In this document: piece by piece, positions 11,584 to 23,918 of the stretch
Position numbering within the stretch: the first letter of the stretch is position 1
How the letters are laid out: each line of letters starts with the position of its first letter
Origin: Corticium candelabrum
Taxonomy: Eukaryota; Porifera; Homoscleromorpha; Homosclerophorida; Plakinidae
DNA: 64,000 nucleotides
NCBI RefSeq assembly: GCF_963422355.1
Contig: NC_085085.1
Coordinates: 16,099,588-16,163,587 of the forward strand
Reading direction: 5' to 3'
Made by a program: the position numbers and the translations under genes
Notes under the pieces: generated by a model
Told to the model about the DNA's origin: nothing
Seen by the model: only the letters and a program-made list of their open reading frames with translations
Databases searched by the model: none

Positions 11584-12649
11584 CTAGACCTCAAAAGGAG
11601 GCGATCTAAATACCAAAAAGGTGCGTTTGTAATATTGTGGTGTGGAACGCAGTCTTCATGCAACGGTCTGTGTAGATCCATGCCGTCTTGGTTGGCCTGT
11701 GTAGACCCTCGGTAATAATGTGATATTAGGGAAATAGCCAGATGGTTTTGATTGCCACTGTAATACAACAGATGTCCCATTCATGACTCAATTGCGTCAG
11801 CTAGTATAGAATACACTCGATACCACCATATCGAGCTAAATAGGAAAATGCAACTAACTTACCCTACACTTGACTATCATTTTCTGCACGAATTGCCCAT
11901 GTCTATACAAAGTATTTGCATGCGTCAGGTAGCACTCTAAACTAGCAATTGAATGTAGAATATTTCCTTTATATATACCATGAAATCTTTGCCCAATCGT
12001 CTGATCAAGTTGACTAAGTACTTTGCAACGCACTATATCTAAACAAACTAAAAGAAACCTTCTTAAAATTTACATAGGTCCAAAGTAGAGCAATCAAGGT
12101 GACAACAGTTGACCAAACTATAGGTGTGACATTTGAGATGGTAATTGCCAAAGGAGATTACGAATTTGTCCTCTATACAAGCGGCAACTCCCACGCACGA
12201 ATCGATCCAGGTATGGTGCACTTGGTAAAGTCTAAATCTTTGAGAATTAATTAAGCAGATGTGAAAACTGTTTTTGATAATAATAAACAAGCAAACTTAC
12301 ATAAATATTTTTGTAAACCAAATAAATAGAAAACCATTTACGACAGCAAAATCATTCGGGTTCCCAATATCAGAAATATTCGCAAACGGCTTAAACCATT
12401 TGGAAATGGTTTACCTTCCTAAACCATTTGCAAACGGTCTAAACCATTTGAAAACGGTCTGCATTATATGGTCTAACCGATTTGGAAACGGTCTAACCAA
12501 ATACGAATTCGCAAACGGTTTAGACCATTTGCGAACGTTTAGTTTTGCAATTGGTTTACATCAGGGTCGACTCCTAGAGAGGAGACCGTCTAAATACTGT
12601 GGCATGCGTTTGCATGACTGTGGTGTAGAACTCAGTCTTCATGCACGGT
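11584..12649 (+). repeat. Diverged direct repeat pair (11584-11667 and 12567-12649)
   Basis: Two ~84-bp blocks in the same orientation align by eye over their whole length. Shared words include CTAAATAC, TGCGTTTG, TGTGGTGT and CAGTCTTCATGCA. The second copy continues into a sequence ending ACTTTTATAGATATAGAG, the sort of tail seen at the 3' end of non-LTR elements. They probably mark two old insertions of the same dispersed repeat. Confidence 0.6.
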
Positions 12650-13308
12650 TTCGTGGCGATCAGCCTGGCAATTTTGGCGTGACTGATGTTACAGACACAC
12701 AGACAGATCAGACTTTTATAGATATAGAGATTGGCTTTGTCTGAAGGTTAGCAAACTAAACACTCCCTGGTAGCTAGCCTACATGCTTGTTTCACCATCT
12801 GCACGTCTGTCTCCATAAATTATAATCAAATTCAAAGTCTTCTACATAGAAGAAGTCCTTACCACCGCATTTCAGCATCTGTCATCTTTGCTTCTTGACC
12901 TCCTGGATCTGGACAACACAAACTAATTCGCAATTGGTGTCCTTCACCCGATGCATGAGCCACCAAAACGCAACTCTGCCTAGTAATATACCCTTGCATT
13001 TCTATACAATCAGAGAGAAAGTGAGAATTATAGAGTGGAATACATGTATACGTATATAAAATTGTTAGACTATTCACATGATCAGAGAACATTGCTGATT
13101 ATCAACAACAACAACTGTGTAATAGTATCATGTATGTATATGCATAGTATAGTACGTACTGTACACAACTACACTACTAATCATTGATATTAATCAATCT
13201 ATCTATGTGTGTACAGTCGTTCAACTCACTGGGATTCCTTTCAGTGTCAGCTGCCCAAACTAGAAAAGACTTTAGAAACTTTCTTGAGCGTGTTATTTCT
13301 ACAGCCAT
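12063..13308 (-). CDS. Unrecognised gene, 5' portion (three candidate exons)
   Basis: Candidate exons on the minus strand: 13230-13308 (start MAVEITRSRKFLKSFLVWAA), 12866-13001 (SCVLVAHASGEGHQLRISLC and CPDPGGQEAKMTDAEM), and one beginning about 12240 (RLYQVHHTWIDSCVGVAACI). The exon joins keep one reading frame with GT/AG ends. The 3' end is not resolved; a further exon may lie near 11850-11900. The ATG at 13306-13308 is about 170 bp from the proposed RMND1 start on the other strand, so the two genes would be divergent. I do not recognise the protein. Confidence 0.35.
12375..12560. repeat. Clustered inverted/tandem motif AAACCATTTGCAAACGGT
   Basis: About eight variants of a ~20-bp word such as AAACCATTTGCAAACGGTCT, in both orientations (for example CGCAAACGGTTTAGACCATTTG), are packed into 190 bp. 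The block reads through as an open frame by chance but has no protein character. Such subterminal repeat clusters are typical of transposase-binding ends of DNA transposons; that role is inference. Confidence 0.6.
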
Positions 13309-13475
13309 GGCAAGAGCCAGTCTGAGGTGGTAGACAAGTACGGAGAGCTCTGTTCTCAAACTCTGTACTGGATACGGGCTGCTAGCCTTGTACGTATACC
13401 GGAAACAAAACCATAGCGTAGACGAGTGCAAAAAGTCAGACATACTTACAGTAAATAAACGTCTTGCTATCCCGT

Positions 13476-16400
13476 ATGCGTGGGTGGAAGAGCGCGCTTC
13501 ATGTTTCACGTAGGCATGTTCTGTCTCTTGCGTTAGCTACATCTAGTAATATGTTATGTGTATTGGAAGAGGCCTTTGCTATTGTGGAACATTTCTGCCC
13601 GGTTGCGTTTGGCTTCGAGAGTGACGAGATCTGCAGCTCCACTCTCAGCCAGGGATGCGCGCCCAGTTGGATTCAGATGCATTCGAGTGAAGTCAACTTC
13701 ATTGCTACCGCCGCCTAAAGTTCGTTCTTTGAGGGCAACGAAAAAGAGAGCAAATGAGAAGATGCAGGTAAGAGTTATTAGGATCTGCTAAATTTTTGGA
13801 CGTCCTAGAGCAGATGCCGCCAATTAATACGTATCAAACATGTCTGGTCAGACAGGCAAATAAACTAAAATAGTAGAGTAGTACGTTGGCAATGCAAATC
13901 TGTAATAAAGCACGTTTAATAAATAAGACTGAATTTTTTGCTTTACTGTAGTTGCTAGCTAATCAGGTAAGTTAATTAAGTTAAGCTTACAGCGAGGGTA
14001 TATTTTAGCTAATGATGACCAACTGACAACATTTGATGACAACTGACGTAGACAACATACTAGTTCTACGGTATCCGTAGGCGCCTCGCGTACGTGAGTA
14101 ACACTTCCAACGGAGCTTTCAGACCGTCTACTGAAACGCGAGTCCTAGCTAGACAATACGTATTTGTTTCAACATGCAAACTTCCTAGTAGTTTAGATTA
14201 CGTATATAGGCCTGGTATAGGTAGTCGTCGTCGTTTTGCGATCGTGATCAAGACCATTGAAATGTACAGTCTAGATATGCACTCAGTTCCGTTGTAACCA
14301 CAGTGGTATGGTATTTACTGACATAGAAATTGATATCATCGAACATTGACTATCAACAGTGTTAGATGCAGCACAGTGTAGTAAAGGATTGATTGTAGTA
14401 TGGGACGTGTGAATAGTTGACTGTAGGTGGCATTCAGCTAATAAAGGTGTTTCTTGGTTGTCACATACACCCAGTTCCTAGCTACAATACAAAAGGATGG
14501 GGCAACGAAACTTAATGAAGCAAATGAAGCATTTTCTTTGTGGTTTGGTCACTTGCACGAATCGTTCTTAGACTCATCTGTAATGGGACACGGAAATGAT
14601 TTTTTAAGGTAGGTCCTATCATGAAACGTGGTCATGGGGAGCAGAAATTTGAGATTTGTGTGTACACACACACATATATATATACCAAAAGCTCGATGGA
14701 GACCCATATAGGACCACGCCCATTTCTGTTGTGCGACTTGGATTAGTCACTGACAAATAAAGCAGAAAAGTGATCGATATGTACATTGGGGGGGAGGGGT
14801 GATGCTGTGAGGAACTAGACATTGAGAAATTGACAATGGTTGTATTATCTGAATAGAGAAGGAGATGGTGTATTTAATTTGTGTACAGGAGTCAATGTGC
14901 ATTGCGTTTGCAACTGCTGAGATGTGCAGTCTTCAAAAGGTACAAGAGGCTTTACAACAAGACCACTCTTTCATAGTTACGCACTTACCCGAAGGCATGA
15001 TTTGGCTTAATGTTTCAGTTATTGCTATTGGTAATCTAGCACTGGATTGCTTTGTTTTAGATGTATGGAATGCAGTTCATGCTACAGTCAAGTCTGACGA
15101 AACACAACCCAGTGGGGACATCTTCATCTTCAGGTCTTGCACAATAATAGGAGCAAGCGCTGCACTTGTGCGTGTGCCCTACACACTTGCACGCATGCCT
15201 TGCCTAGTCTTGCGTAGCCAGACCTTAACCTCGCCCTCAACATTCCGGCAGCATGGGGCAGGGTAAGGAGTTTTGGCTACGCGAGACTATGCCTCGCGCG
15301 CGCGTGCACACACACACACACACATGCACACACACACACACGCCAACTTTGGGATTCTAAATGTGTTTGCTCTTGAAAATAAAAATGCTATCCAATTATG
15401 TTTGTTGCTAAGCAATTTTTCAAGAAAGAATAAAAGGAAAGCGGTCTAAGTAATTGAGACTTAGGGTGCATTTCTTTACCTTTTCTGGTCTTCTAGAAGA
15501 GCCACACAAGACCTCTTCTTGTTATTTCTTTGCTTCTCTCTCCTTCTTCTGAAAGACTTTCCATTTGACTTCCCCCAGTTTGTACTATACAACAGTGAAC
15601 AATGGCTACCACTTTCGTGGCTATGTCTATATAACTGCAAGTGCTCAACGTCTGTGGTTTCTCTTCCAAATACCTCTACTGATTCCTACTGCACATGAAT
15701 CTAGCTCTTTTACCACACTTCTGATGCCTGAATTCCAGAATACTAGAAGTAAAGAAATGGGCGCTAGTACAATGGTAGTCTACTTTACTGCAACACACGT
15801 TAGTTCTATGTTTTACTGACAGGTTTGGTACTGTAGTGTGTTGGAATGTTTCACAATCACAGGTAAGAAAGTTTATGTAGCTGTATGGGGTGTTGAGTAT
15901 ATTTATTTTATTAAATGTAGCAGCAGAAAGTACTGAAACTTGTGACTGCTTGTCTTTCTGGTGCGTATTCACCCAAAGCAGTTGAACAGGAATCTGAAAC
16001 AATGGTTTTTGCGTACAAGAGGTTATTGACCTACTTTTACTCAATCAGAACTGTTATCACTTTTTTCTTATTTGTAGCGGCCACTCTCGATTACATCATG
16101 ATACAATATTATTAGATTCTAATGTCCACGAAGATAAACGTCTATTGGAGAAATATGCTTTTTCTGATGCTATGTCACTATCAGGTGTGCCATTTGGTAT
16201 CTACACTTTATGAACATTTTGTTATTTGCTGTCTTTATTGAATTCCTTTAGTGAAATTAGGGATGTGGGAGGCTGCACTTGACAAATATGTTGAATCTAT
16301 TATTTGGGTGCCTCAGGTCTGAGTACAATAGTAAATTTACATGAAATGGCCTATCCTAGGCTTGCCTGTTGATGTGTTCATGTTGTAGACTCTGAAACTG

Positions 16401-17058
16401 GGACAAACCTTGAAGATCTCTAGAAAACAGGTTCTACAGAAGACGGGTGAACTGATTGCTCTTAGGTTCTTATTAACTTAGTTAACTCTGTAATCTTTAA
16501 TGGACTTTGAAATAACTATAAAGCTGCTTAATTTAACTGGTTTGACATAAGAATAATCTCTGATGAAACAAAGCTGCCGTTAGTAAGAGAATCATTTAAC
16601 TAAGTGATGGTAGATTAGCAACTTCAGTGACACAATGTGACGGTCTTTTTATTCAGACATGAAATGAACTTGATGCCTGATGTCTCAGGAACACCTGACT
16701 TTTACTGGGATCATCATGAACTGGAACTACTTTACCAACAAATGTGCCGTCATCTAGATGTATCACCTCGAAGGAAGGTGATTACAATTCAAGTATCCGT
16801 GACTATTTCTTTCTAGATTTTTCTACATAGATTGTAAACGAGAAGCTGGACTATTGCTCAGAACTGACTGAACTACTGAGAACACATATGGGTGAGCAGC
16901 ACTCCAATCGTCTTGAGTGGCTAATCATCATCCTGATTGCTGTTGAGGTTTGATGGTCCATGTTCTGCAAGGAATCCAATTACATAATGATTATGTGTTT
17001 CATTATGTTGTGCTAGGTACTAATGGATATGCTCAAAGTTTCTAATTGGTCCAAGTAG
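13476..17058 (+). CDS. RMND1: RMND1 homologue (DUF155 family, mitochondrial translation)
   Basis: RMND1 is a mitochondrial inner-membrane protein that supports translation of mtDNA-encoded subunits. Exons: 13476-13509, 13637-13767, 14889-15030, 15088-15133, 15823-15862, 15921-16021, 16078-16184, 16252-16316, 16389-16465, 16657-16777, 16831-16947, 17017-17058; 1023 nt, 340 aa. Diagnostic pieces are CIAFATAEMCSL, GDIFIFR/FGTVVCWNV, EKYAFSDAMSLS, WEAALDKYVESI, TPDFYWDHHELELLY and the C-terminal NEKLDYCSELTELLRTHM with RLEWLIIILIAVEV, a membrane helix. The first two exons are a proposal: together they give a basic, Arg-rich presequence fitting mitochondrial import. From 14889 on the model is firm. 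Human RMND1 is longer (about 450 aa), the difference lying in the N-terminus. The large intron 13768-14888 hosts a dispersed repeat. Confidence 0.88.
14060..14747 (+). repeat. Dispersed ~0.7-kb repeat, copy A (in RMND1 intron)
   Basis: This block is repeated in reverse orientation at 49648-50366 inside a UBE3B intron. Matching stretches include GGTATCCGTAGGCGCCT near 14070, TAGTTTAGATTACGTATATA near 14190, GATTGATTGTAGTATGGGAC near 14390 and GTCGCACAACAGAAA (reverse) near 14730. It has no coding capacity and no recognised termini. Probably a non-autonomous transposon or LINE-derived repeat. Confidence 0.8.
15205..15291. repeat. Short palindromic repeat (hairpin) in RMND1 intron 4
   Basis: The left arm TAGTCTTGCGTAGCCAGACC and right arm (15270-15290) are near-perfect inverted copies around GCGTAGCCA/TGGCTACGC with a ~45-bp loop. 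It is followed by CG- and CA-rich simple repeats (15291-15342). It resembles a small fold-back MITE. Confidence 0.7.
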
Positions 17059-17671
17059 AGACTGCCATGATTGTTCTGTTGTCAAATTTTCTTTGCAGTA
17101 CAACTTTAAACTTCAATACACTCAATAGATGACTTCTATACGAAAGAAATCAATACTATAGGGTACTGTCAACAATGACAGAAGTCAAGTGTGTCACATG
17201 TCTAGGGACGTTTTACATACTGTGTAATGAATGAATTAATTAATTAATTAACTGACATGCTGCAATATTAGCTCATGTTCACTAGCTACTAAATTTTTGT
17301 CCAAGCTAGCACTTGTGCAACTGCCCAGTCAAAACACCTCGACACAACTACATGTATTATAGATCGTGAACGTCTATAGTAGCAATAATACTGTATGACG
17401 TACAGATGCTGGATACATAACTTGTATCTGCAAATAATGCTCACAAGGAGTAGTTTGTGCTTTCACTAGCTCTTTCAGAGATGAACCCTTTGATTTTGTC
17501 TAAATTCGAATAATCTGTAATTACACACTGATTGTGTTTGATTGGGGACCAGGGTAGTATAAAAAATTTGTTGCGTGCTCCGGTAGAAGTTTGTGCATGC
17601 GCAGTTAGTACAAGGGGATTCCCCATTACTCATTATTTTTGTTCGACACTTAACCGAGCTTGCAGCTAGAA

Positions 17672-20600
17672 ATGGGAGAACCGGTGCAGCTTATGGTAAA
17701 ATATTTTGTACTTCTGTATGACCCTTGTGCGTTCGATTTCTTGTTTGCATCATAGCGTGATCTCCAACAACGACTGGGAAACGACAAGTACTGTGCTGCA
17801 CAGAGGGTCATGCTCAGAGTTATCAAGCAGATTATCGAGAATCCCGAAGATGAGAAAAAGCGATCAATCAAGCTTGGTATGAACAAAGCATCTACTGCCA
17901 CCTAGCTACAGACTACAAAAACGTAATTTGTTGCGCAGACAAGTTCAAGGAAAAAACAGGTGACGACGCAACGTTGCCTATCATGCTCAAATTGGATTTT
18001 GAACAGGTAAACTGAACGCTCGAACAAGTGATTCCTATAAAAATAAAGGCCGCACGTGCATGTTGTTGAGAACCTGGCCCACAAGCGCATCATGAGTATT
18101 AGAAGATCGAACGAGAACGTAAATCTAGCTGTTCTAGAGGCGTCATATCTTTAGGCCTCGTTACTCGAGTAGCTTCCTATGTTCAAGAGGCAAACATTAA
18201 CGCTAGAGCATTGACAATCTGACAATTGGCAGAAATTAGATGTGCGCATGCGTCGTGATTTTTAAAGTTGTCTATCATTTAAGATACGCCACAGAGAAAG
18301 AGACATCCACTATATTTGTTTGATCAAGGCTTTTTTATTCTATTTTCAAGTAAACCTCAACATGTACAGACTAGGACTACATCAAAATAATTAATCATTT
18401 ATGAAAAACAGTTTATGTTGTCTTAAAGTGTATCACTGCAAGCTGTTAGTGGCTTATGCATTTACATTGTATGACTCACAGGATGCACACTATACAACAG
18501 CCAGTGGATCTAGTAAATGTTCAACTGCTGTTAATTAATTAAGTATAATGACTCGCGTCTTACTACATACATGCTTCGGCCATATTTGAAAGTTTTTCAC
18601 TAGTCATGTTATTAATTGTTTTTGTGATTTTTACACTCAACTACGTTTATATATTGATTCTTTTTATAGAAAGGTGAGCATATTGTATTTCCTGCTTCTG
18701 GAAGTATCGCAAAGCTCAAGGACTTTCAAGCTCATATGGAAGGCAAATATGCTGGTGGCTCACTAGCTTCATGGCCAGGATCGAGAGCCGGTGGAGGTGG
18801 ATTGAGTGCCTTTGGTGATGGTATGGGCTCATTTGGTGGTGGTATGGGCTCATTTGGTGGTGGTATGGGCTCATTTGGTGGTGGAATGGGTTCATTTGGT
18901 AGTGGAATGGGCTCATTGGGTGGCGGTATGGGCTCATTTGGTGGCGGAATGGGTTCATTTGGTAGTGGAATTGGCTCATTGGGTGGTGGTATGGGCTCAT
19001 TTGGTAGTGGAATGGGCTCATTTGGTGGTGGTATGGGATCCCTTGGTGGTGGTATGGGATCCCTTGGTGGTGGTATGAGCACATTTAGTAGCGGCATTGG
19101 AAGTGGAACAGGCTCTACTCGGGAGAGTGGTGGGACAGGTGGCCTCGGTAAGTATGCTCACCATGGAGTAGGAGCCAGCAGTAATCCTGGTGCTCTTGCT
19201 GTAGGAACAACTGCCTTTGACGGAAGCGGTAGTTATCCAACGTCAAGTACAGCTACAACTGCCATGAGCTCAACCCCTTCATCAGGTGTGAGTGCTATGG
19301 CAAGCAAGGGTACGTCGCCACTCTCCAGTGGCAGCTTGCATCAGTTTGGAAGCACTGGTACTGCACGACATCAAACTGATTCTCAAACTTCACCTGTAAT
19401 TCCAGTTACAGAGTCGCCTGATGATGGAGCTGGACAGGACTCCTATAACTCTGGTATTACAAGTCTGTAATAATAGTGAGTACTCGTGATATGTTCTATT
19501 TGCAGAGGATCCACTGACAGTGGCAACTCATCTTGCATCCAACTTCTTTAGCCTGTGGTTGAAGATAGCATCTCCTATTGATGTTGGAAGTCAATCACCG
19601 CTTGTTGAAGCTATCACTACCAACCAGACAATTGTTGAAAAGGCAGCCAGATGTCTTGGCATTATGCAAGTTGGCAGTGAATCACACAAGGCATGGAAAT
19701 CAGTGAAAGAAGCAGTAGAGGTTGCTGTGAAGGGGTCTGATTCTGATGTCACCACTTTATGGACAGCAATCAATACATGCTTCAAGTTGCTGCTAGAAGA
19801 ACTAAGAAAGCACAAACTTGATACTTGTGCCAATATCTGCATTTTTATTTTCTCTTCGGTGGCAGTGATGTCAATGATGACCTCAGGGCAGGGTGTGAAT
19901 TGTGAGTTGTTGCAACAGTTTCTTGAGATAGCAGTTGACCTTCCTCCCAATCGCTTTGATAGTGAATATGCAGACTCTGTTGCCAAATGTAATGATCTTG
20001 TCATTAAAGCAATGACAGAAGGCACTCTAACAGGGGATGATGCCAGCCAGCTGATAGAGCAGCTCTACTGGCAAGTCAATGACTTGCTGGCACATTTCAA
20101 GTCTTTCACTGAACCGCCAATTGACTCTGGTCTTCCTCGTTGTTCTAGTCTTCGCCCATCCCGTGCTGCTGCAGCTGCTGGTGTTTCTGCTGCATCTTCC
20201 ACTATGGGATTTCAACCTACAGTCCAACCAGCAAGTATTCTTAGTTCTCAACCAGTTTCATCGTTTCCTGCTGTTTTGGATCCCATTACCAAAATGAATG
20301 CTTCTGGTACTACGATGAATGCTTCTGCTATGACGACTGATGCTTCTGTTACCAAAACAAATGCCCCCACTGTTACACTCCCATCTTTGCTGATTGGTAC
20401 AGGTCCAACTGTGTCAGAAATTATGGAATCGATTGCGTCACTGAACCCGCCATCAACTGCTAGCAGTTCGAAGAGCAGTAATACAAGTACTACTACAACT
20501 ACCACAACCAACAGAGCAGGAATTCTGTCTGACGGTTACTCGCAGTCAAATGGGACAGTTGGACTTGAGGAAGACTTTGGTGACTCTGACAGATTGAAAA

Positions 20601-21718
20601 GGCATAGGAGACCAGGTGGATTAAATGATAGCGGAAATAGTACACGCTCAGCAGCCACAACAGAACCAGCAAATGAAGGCACTATTGAAAAGGCTGATGA
20701 GGAAGACACCAAAGAGTCAGATGACAAGGATCGGGAATCAGAAAAAGGTAAGAAATCTGTTCAAGTGGTAAAGTCAGTAGAACACTCATCATCAGTTGAT
20801 CGCACAGGTGGTTCTGGGTTGCAACATGTCGGAGTAGAAATACAAGATAAGTCCCAGGAGTCAAGAGAACACAGAGGAACCATGACAAAAGGGATTCACT
20901 TGCCTGAGGAAGGTGAAGAAATTACTGCTGAAAAATATTCAGAGATTCTTGATTCTCTACCATTGCAAGAAGCTGCAAACCTAGTCATCAAGGTGTCAGA
21001 CAATTTGAAGCAACTGTGGCTGGAAGATGTGGAGGAGGTTACCAATCTTCTAGCAAATAAAGAAGGAGTCAGCACCAGTATGAAGGATAGGCTTGAGTTT
21101 CGAAAAGCCAAGTTACAGGAAGAGCTGGAGACCATTGCTGAGAACAGACAGCATGCAAAGGACTTCCTTGATTATCACCAAGGTCTCAGAGAAGCATGGC
21201 CTGCCTGCCCACTAAAGAGGCAACTAAATGAAGAGGAGCTGAAGGATGGTGCCGTGACTTTACAGCAAGTTGATCCAGAAGTCTTGCACGACATCATGAA
21301 GCAAGTAACCAATCCAGTTGGTCAAGATATGGCCACGTCTGAGCAAGGGGGCGAACTCGTACAGTCTTGGTACATTCTATTGCCAGAGTTCAATGATGCA
21401 GAAATCTGTTCTCTTGCACAGGACTTGGGCATTGAAATAGAAGGTAAAGATCGATCAGGTTTGCTGGCAGCAATCACTAATGAGTGGAGTAGACAGGGCT
21501 TTGACACAGCATCTTTTGCCACTCAGCCAAACATACAACCTGAACAACAACCACAGACACCATCACACCTGTCATCTGAAGATACTTCCACAGAGGCGGT
21601 GTCATCTGGTGAACAGGCTGTTAAAATTGAGATTGAAGGAGATAAGGGAGACAGCGACAATGTTGAAGAAAATGATGAAAAAGAGGAGGATGAAAGTGAG
21701 AACAGCACTGCTGATTAA
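17672..21718 (+). CDS. PUB-domain protein A with Gly-rich repeat and long disordered region
   Basis: Exons 17672-17695, 17756-17876, 17939-18006, 18670-19147, 19506-21718; 2904 nt, 967 aa. Residues 1-90 form a PUB (p97-binding) domain: VIKQIIENPEDEKKRSIKLG, then PIMLKLDFEQ, KGEHIVFPASGSI. PUB domains bind the p97/VCP tail, so a p97-linked role is plausible but inferred. Next comes a Gly-rich MGSFGGG repeat, then DPLTVATHL and a ~180-residue helical domain ending SGLPRCSS, a long Ser/Thr-rich disordered stretch, a charged segment, a coiled coil and an acidic tail. The fourth intron (19148-19505) stays open in frame until a stop at 19468, so a shorter isoform ending GITSL is possible. It is a paralogue of the gene at 56037-59996: exons 2 and 3 have identical lengths (121 and 68 nt) and DPLTV and GLPRC are shared. 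Confidence 0.8.
18820..19085 (+). repeat. Coding 21-bp minisatellite, ~13 units (MGSFGGG)
   Basis: A 21-bp unit close to GGTATGGGCTCATTTGGTGG is repeated head-to-tail about 13 times, encoding MGSFGGG with variants MGSFGSG and MGSLGGG. It lies in exon 4 of PUB protein A and is absent from the paralogous exon (59355-59529); the 303-nt length difference between these exons is divisible by three, so phase is kept. Confidence 0.9.
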
Positions 21719-23918
21719 ACAAATTGCTCTTTTCAACTGAAAGTTATTGCTGCGCTGTGGTAAATTTTACCATCTAGGCTACTACTAGCTTAGGCATTTG
21801 CTGGCTCTGCTTTAGCTATTGAGATGACTGTGTTGCTTAGCAATTATTTTACATAGCTTATCAGCTGTTTGTGAATGTTGATTAAGTCGAATTTGGTTGT
21901 GTGCGACCCTGAAAAGATAGAGCGCTTTACTACTAAACACTAATCTATAGGAAATACACTTATAAACTGCAAGAACTGCGACTAGCATACCTATAAAGCA
22001 AAGTCAACAAAAATTTAACATAATAATAATAATAATAATAATAATAATATATTTTGTTTCATACCACTACAGGTACAGTGCTATAGGCCAGACAAGATAC
22101 ACACACTAACAAGAAAAAATAGATAGTCATAGAAAAATAAACGTAGAAGAATAAACAAACATAAATTAAGGTTTAATCCAGCTCTTAAGTCCATGTATTA
22201 TTATTAGTCTTCAGTGAAATAACACCAAAACCAGTTGAGACTAATCATGATTCACAATGAATTTACCTCAATAATTGTACATACAGATTCCTTATTATAA
22301 TATGCAAGTCAATGCGTTATCAGAATAATTGACAAGCACACACCAACAGTTGGTGTTAATAGCATCTCCACACAAGTGTGCTAGAATCCCAAGACAATGC
22401 ACAAGATAGTGAGATCAGGCTGCCATAGCCAACTGTGCCAAAGCGTGTCCAGCAGTACAAAGGAAACCAGCCAGAGAAAACTTCCACAGATCAAGGGACA
22501 TGCCAGAGTATGAGTGACATATACTGCAATGGCAGCTACATACATCTCATGTCAGCTGTTCCTAGCAAGTCTCCTGCATCATGTCATATGGGTTTTCTCA
22601 TAGCAACTCCTGCCTCTGTAAACAATTGATATATTCAGAACAAGTGAGTGGGACTGGGTCAGCACACCTTTACTCACTATAATAAAATGCAGTTCTAGCC
22701 TGTCCTGTGAGCACTAGCTGGTGACATATATTACGTACGAGTTCCCTATGTAAAAGTGTCATGCGATTCCACAGGACAGTCTCATGAAATATCAATCTCC
22801 GCATGAGAATCGACTGATTTTCATGCAGAGATCACATCGTAGTGCACCAGATGTCAGCTATCCAAACACTTTGAACCTGTTAATAGCTCTAAATATTTTG
22901 GGATAACTGATGTTAACCCTCCTGGCAGGTAAATAGGTGTCCCTGGGCCTCCGGTGCTACCCATGCGCACTCATTTAAACTGAATACATGTATACTGAAC
23001 AACAATTGCACAAACACCCAAACTTGATTGCACTCTACAAGGTAATAATGAAAAAGGTAGTTTACCATTATGGCATATAACGTTGCTAACTTGACATTAC
23101 ACCTTGTCGTGCATGCAAATAAATAACGGATTACAGCGCATACTTCTAGAGGGTGTCTGAGGCACTCCACGTTCGGTTAACTGACATGTTTGGATAGCTG
23201 ACATCCAACTGTATGAATCCCATGCAATTCGTATGAGTTTCATATGCGATTACTACACTTCTGCATGAAGACTGCAATTGTGTCAACTTTGGTATCATGT
23301 GGTGTCTCCAGAGTAGGCGAGACTACACACAAGCACAAGAAACAGTACCACTGCTACATGTTGGCCATTTCACTTTCGGAGTCTTCTTTGTGCCCTCTAA
23401 CTTTGACCATCTAAGCAATAAGGTTCCAAGAGCACAGGAATACTGACGGCACACTGAATAATGGTGATATGATAAGATTTCATTTACACTGAGTGGAAAG
23501 GTCTATTTCCTTCAAAGAAAAACAACAAATATTGAGTGCTTCTTCAAGTCAGCACAGTCAACTGTATAGCATCAAGACGACCATTCTACTGGAATCAATC
23601 CCACATTTGGCCAACTATAATATCAATTATCTACCCTTGAAATAATCAATAAATGAGCAAGAATTAAGTCTACACATTACAATCAAATAGCCATTCCCAA
23701 ATGTAAATCAGTGTTGTCACATGTAAACCCATTTAGTTTCGTTCTACCAGCTCTAGTAGATTAATTAGGCATCTTATGGAAACAAACGTGTTGAAACATC
23801 ACGAAATTTGTAAAGAACAATCATAACTAAAATAAAAATTGCAATCCTCGTCAAACCTAGCACTACAAATCAGGAAGTAGATATGTAACAACAATAAGCA
23901 TACCTTACGCGTTCACAA
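21719..23918. other. Intergenic region between PUB gene A and SNX17 3' ends
   Basis: The two genes converge here. The stretch holds a (TAA)n run at 22021-22049 and a MITE-like element at 22850-23205. No exon-like structure or protein motif was seen. Confidence 0.6.
22850..23205. mobile_element. MITE-like element with 19-bp perfect terminal inverted repeats
   Basis: GATGTCAGCTATCCAAACA at 22850-22868 is exactly repeated in reverse at 23187-23205, enclosing 318 bp without coding capacity. The target duplication is ambiguous (possibly CCA), so the superfamily is not assigned. Confidence 0.65.

Noticed and set aside
18820-19085. CRISPR-like regular repeats
   Set aside because: Units are contiguous coding tandem repeats without unique spacers; the genome is eukaryotic.
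18716-19097. Minus-strand Pro- and His-rich open frames
   Set aside because: They are antisense reads of the Gly-rich repeat of PUB protein A, whose + strand frame is spliced and conserved in layout.
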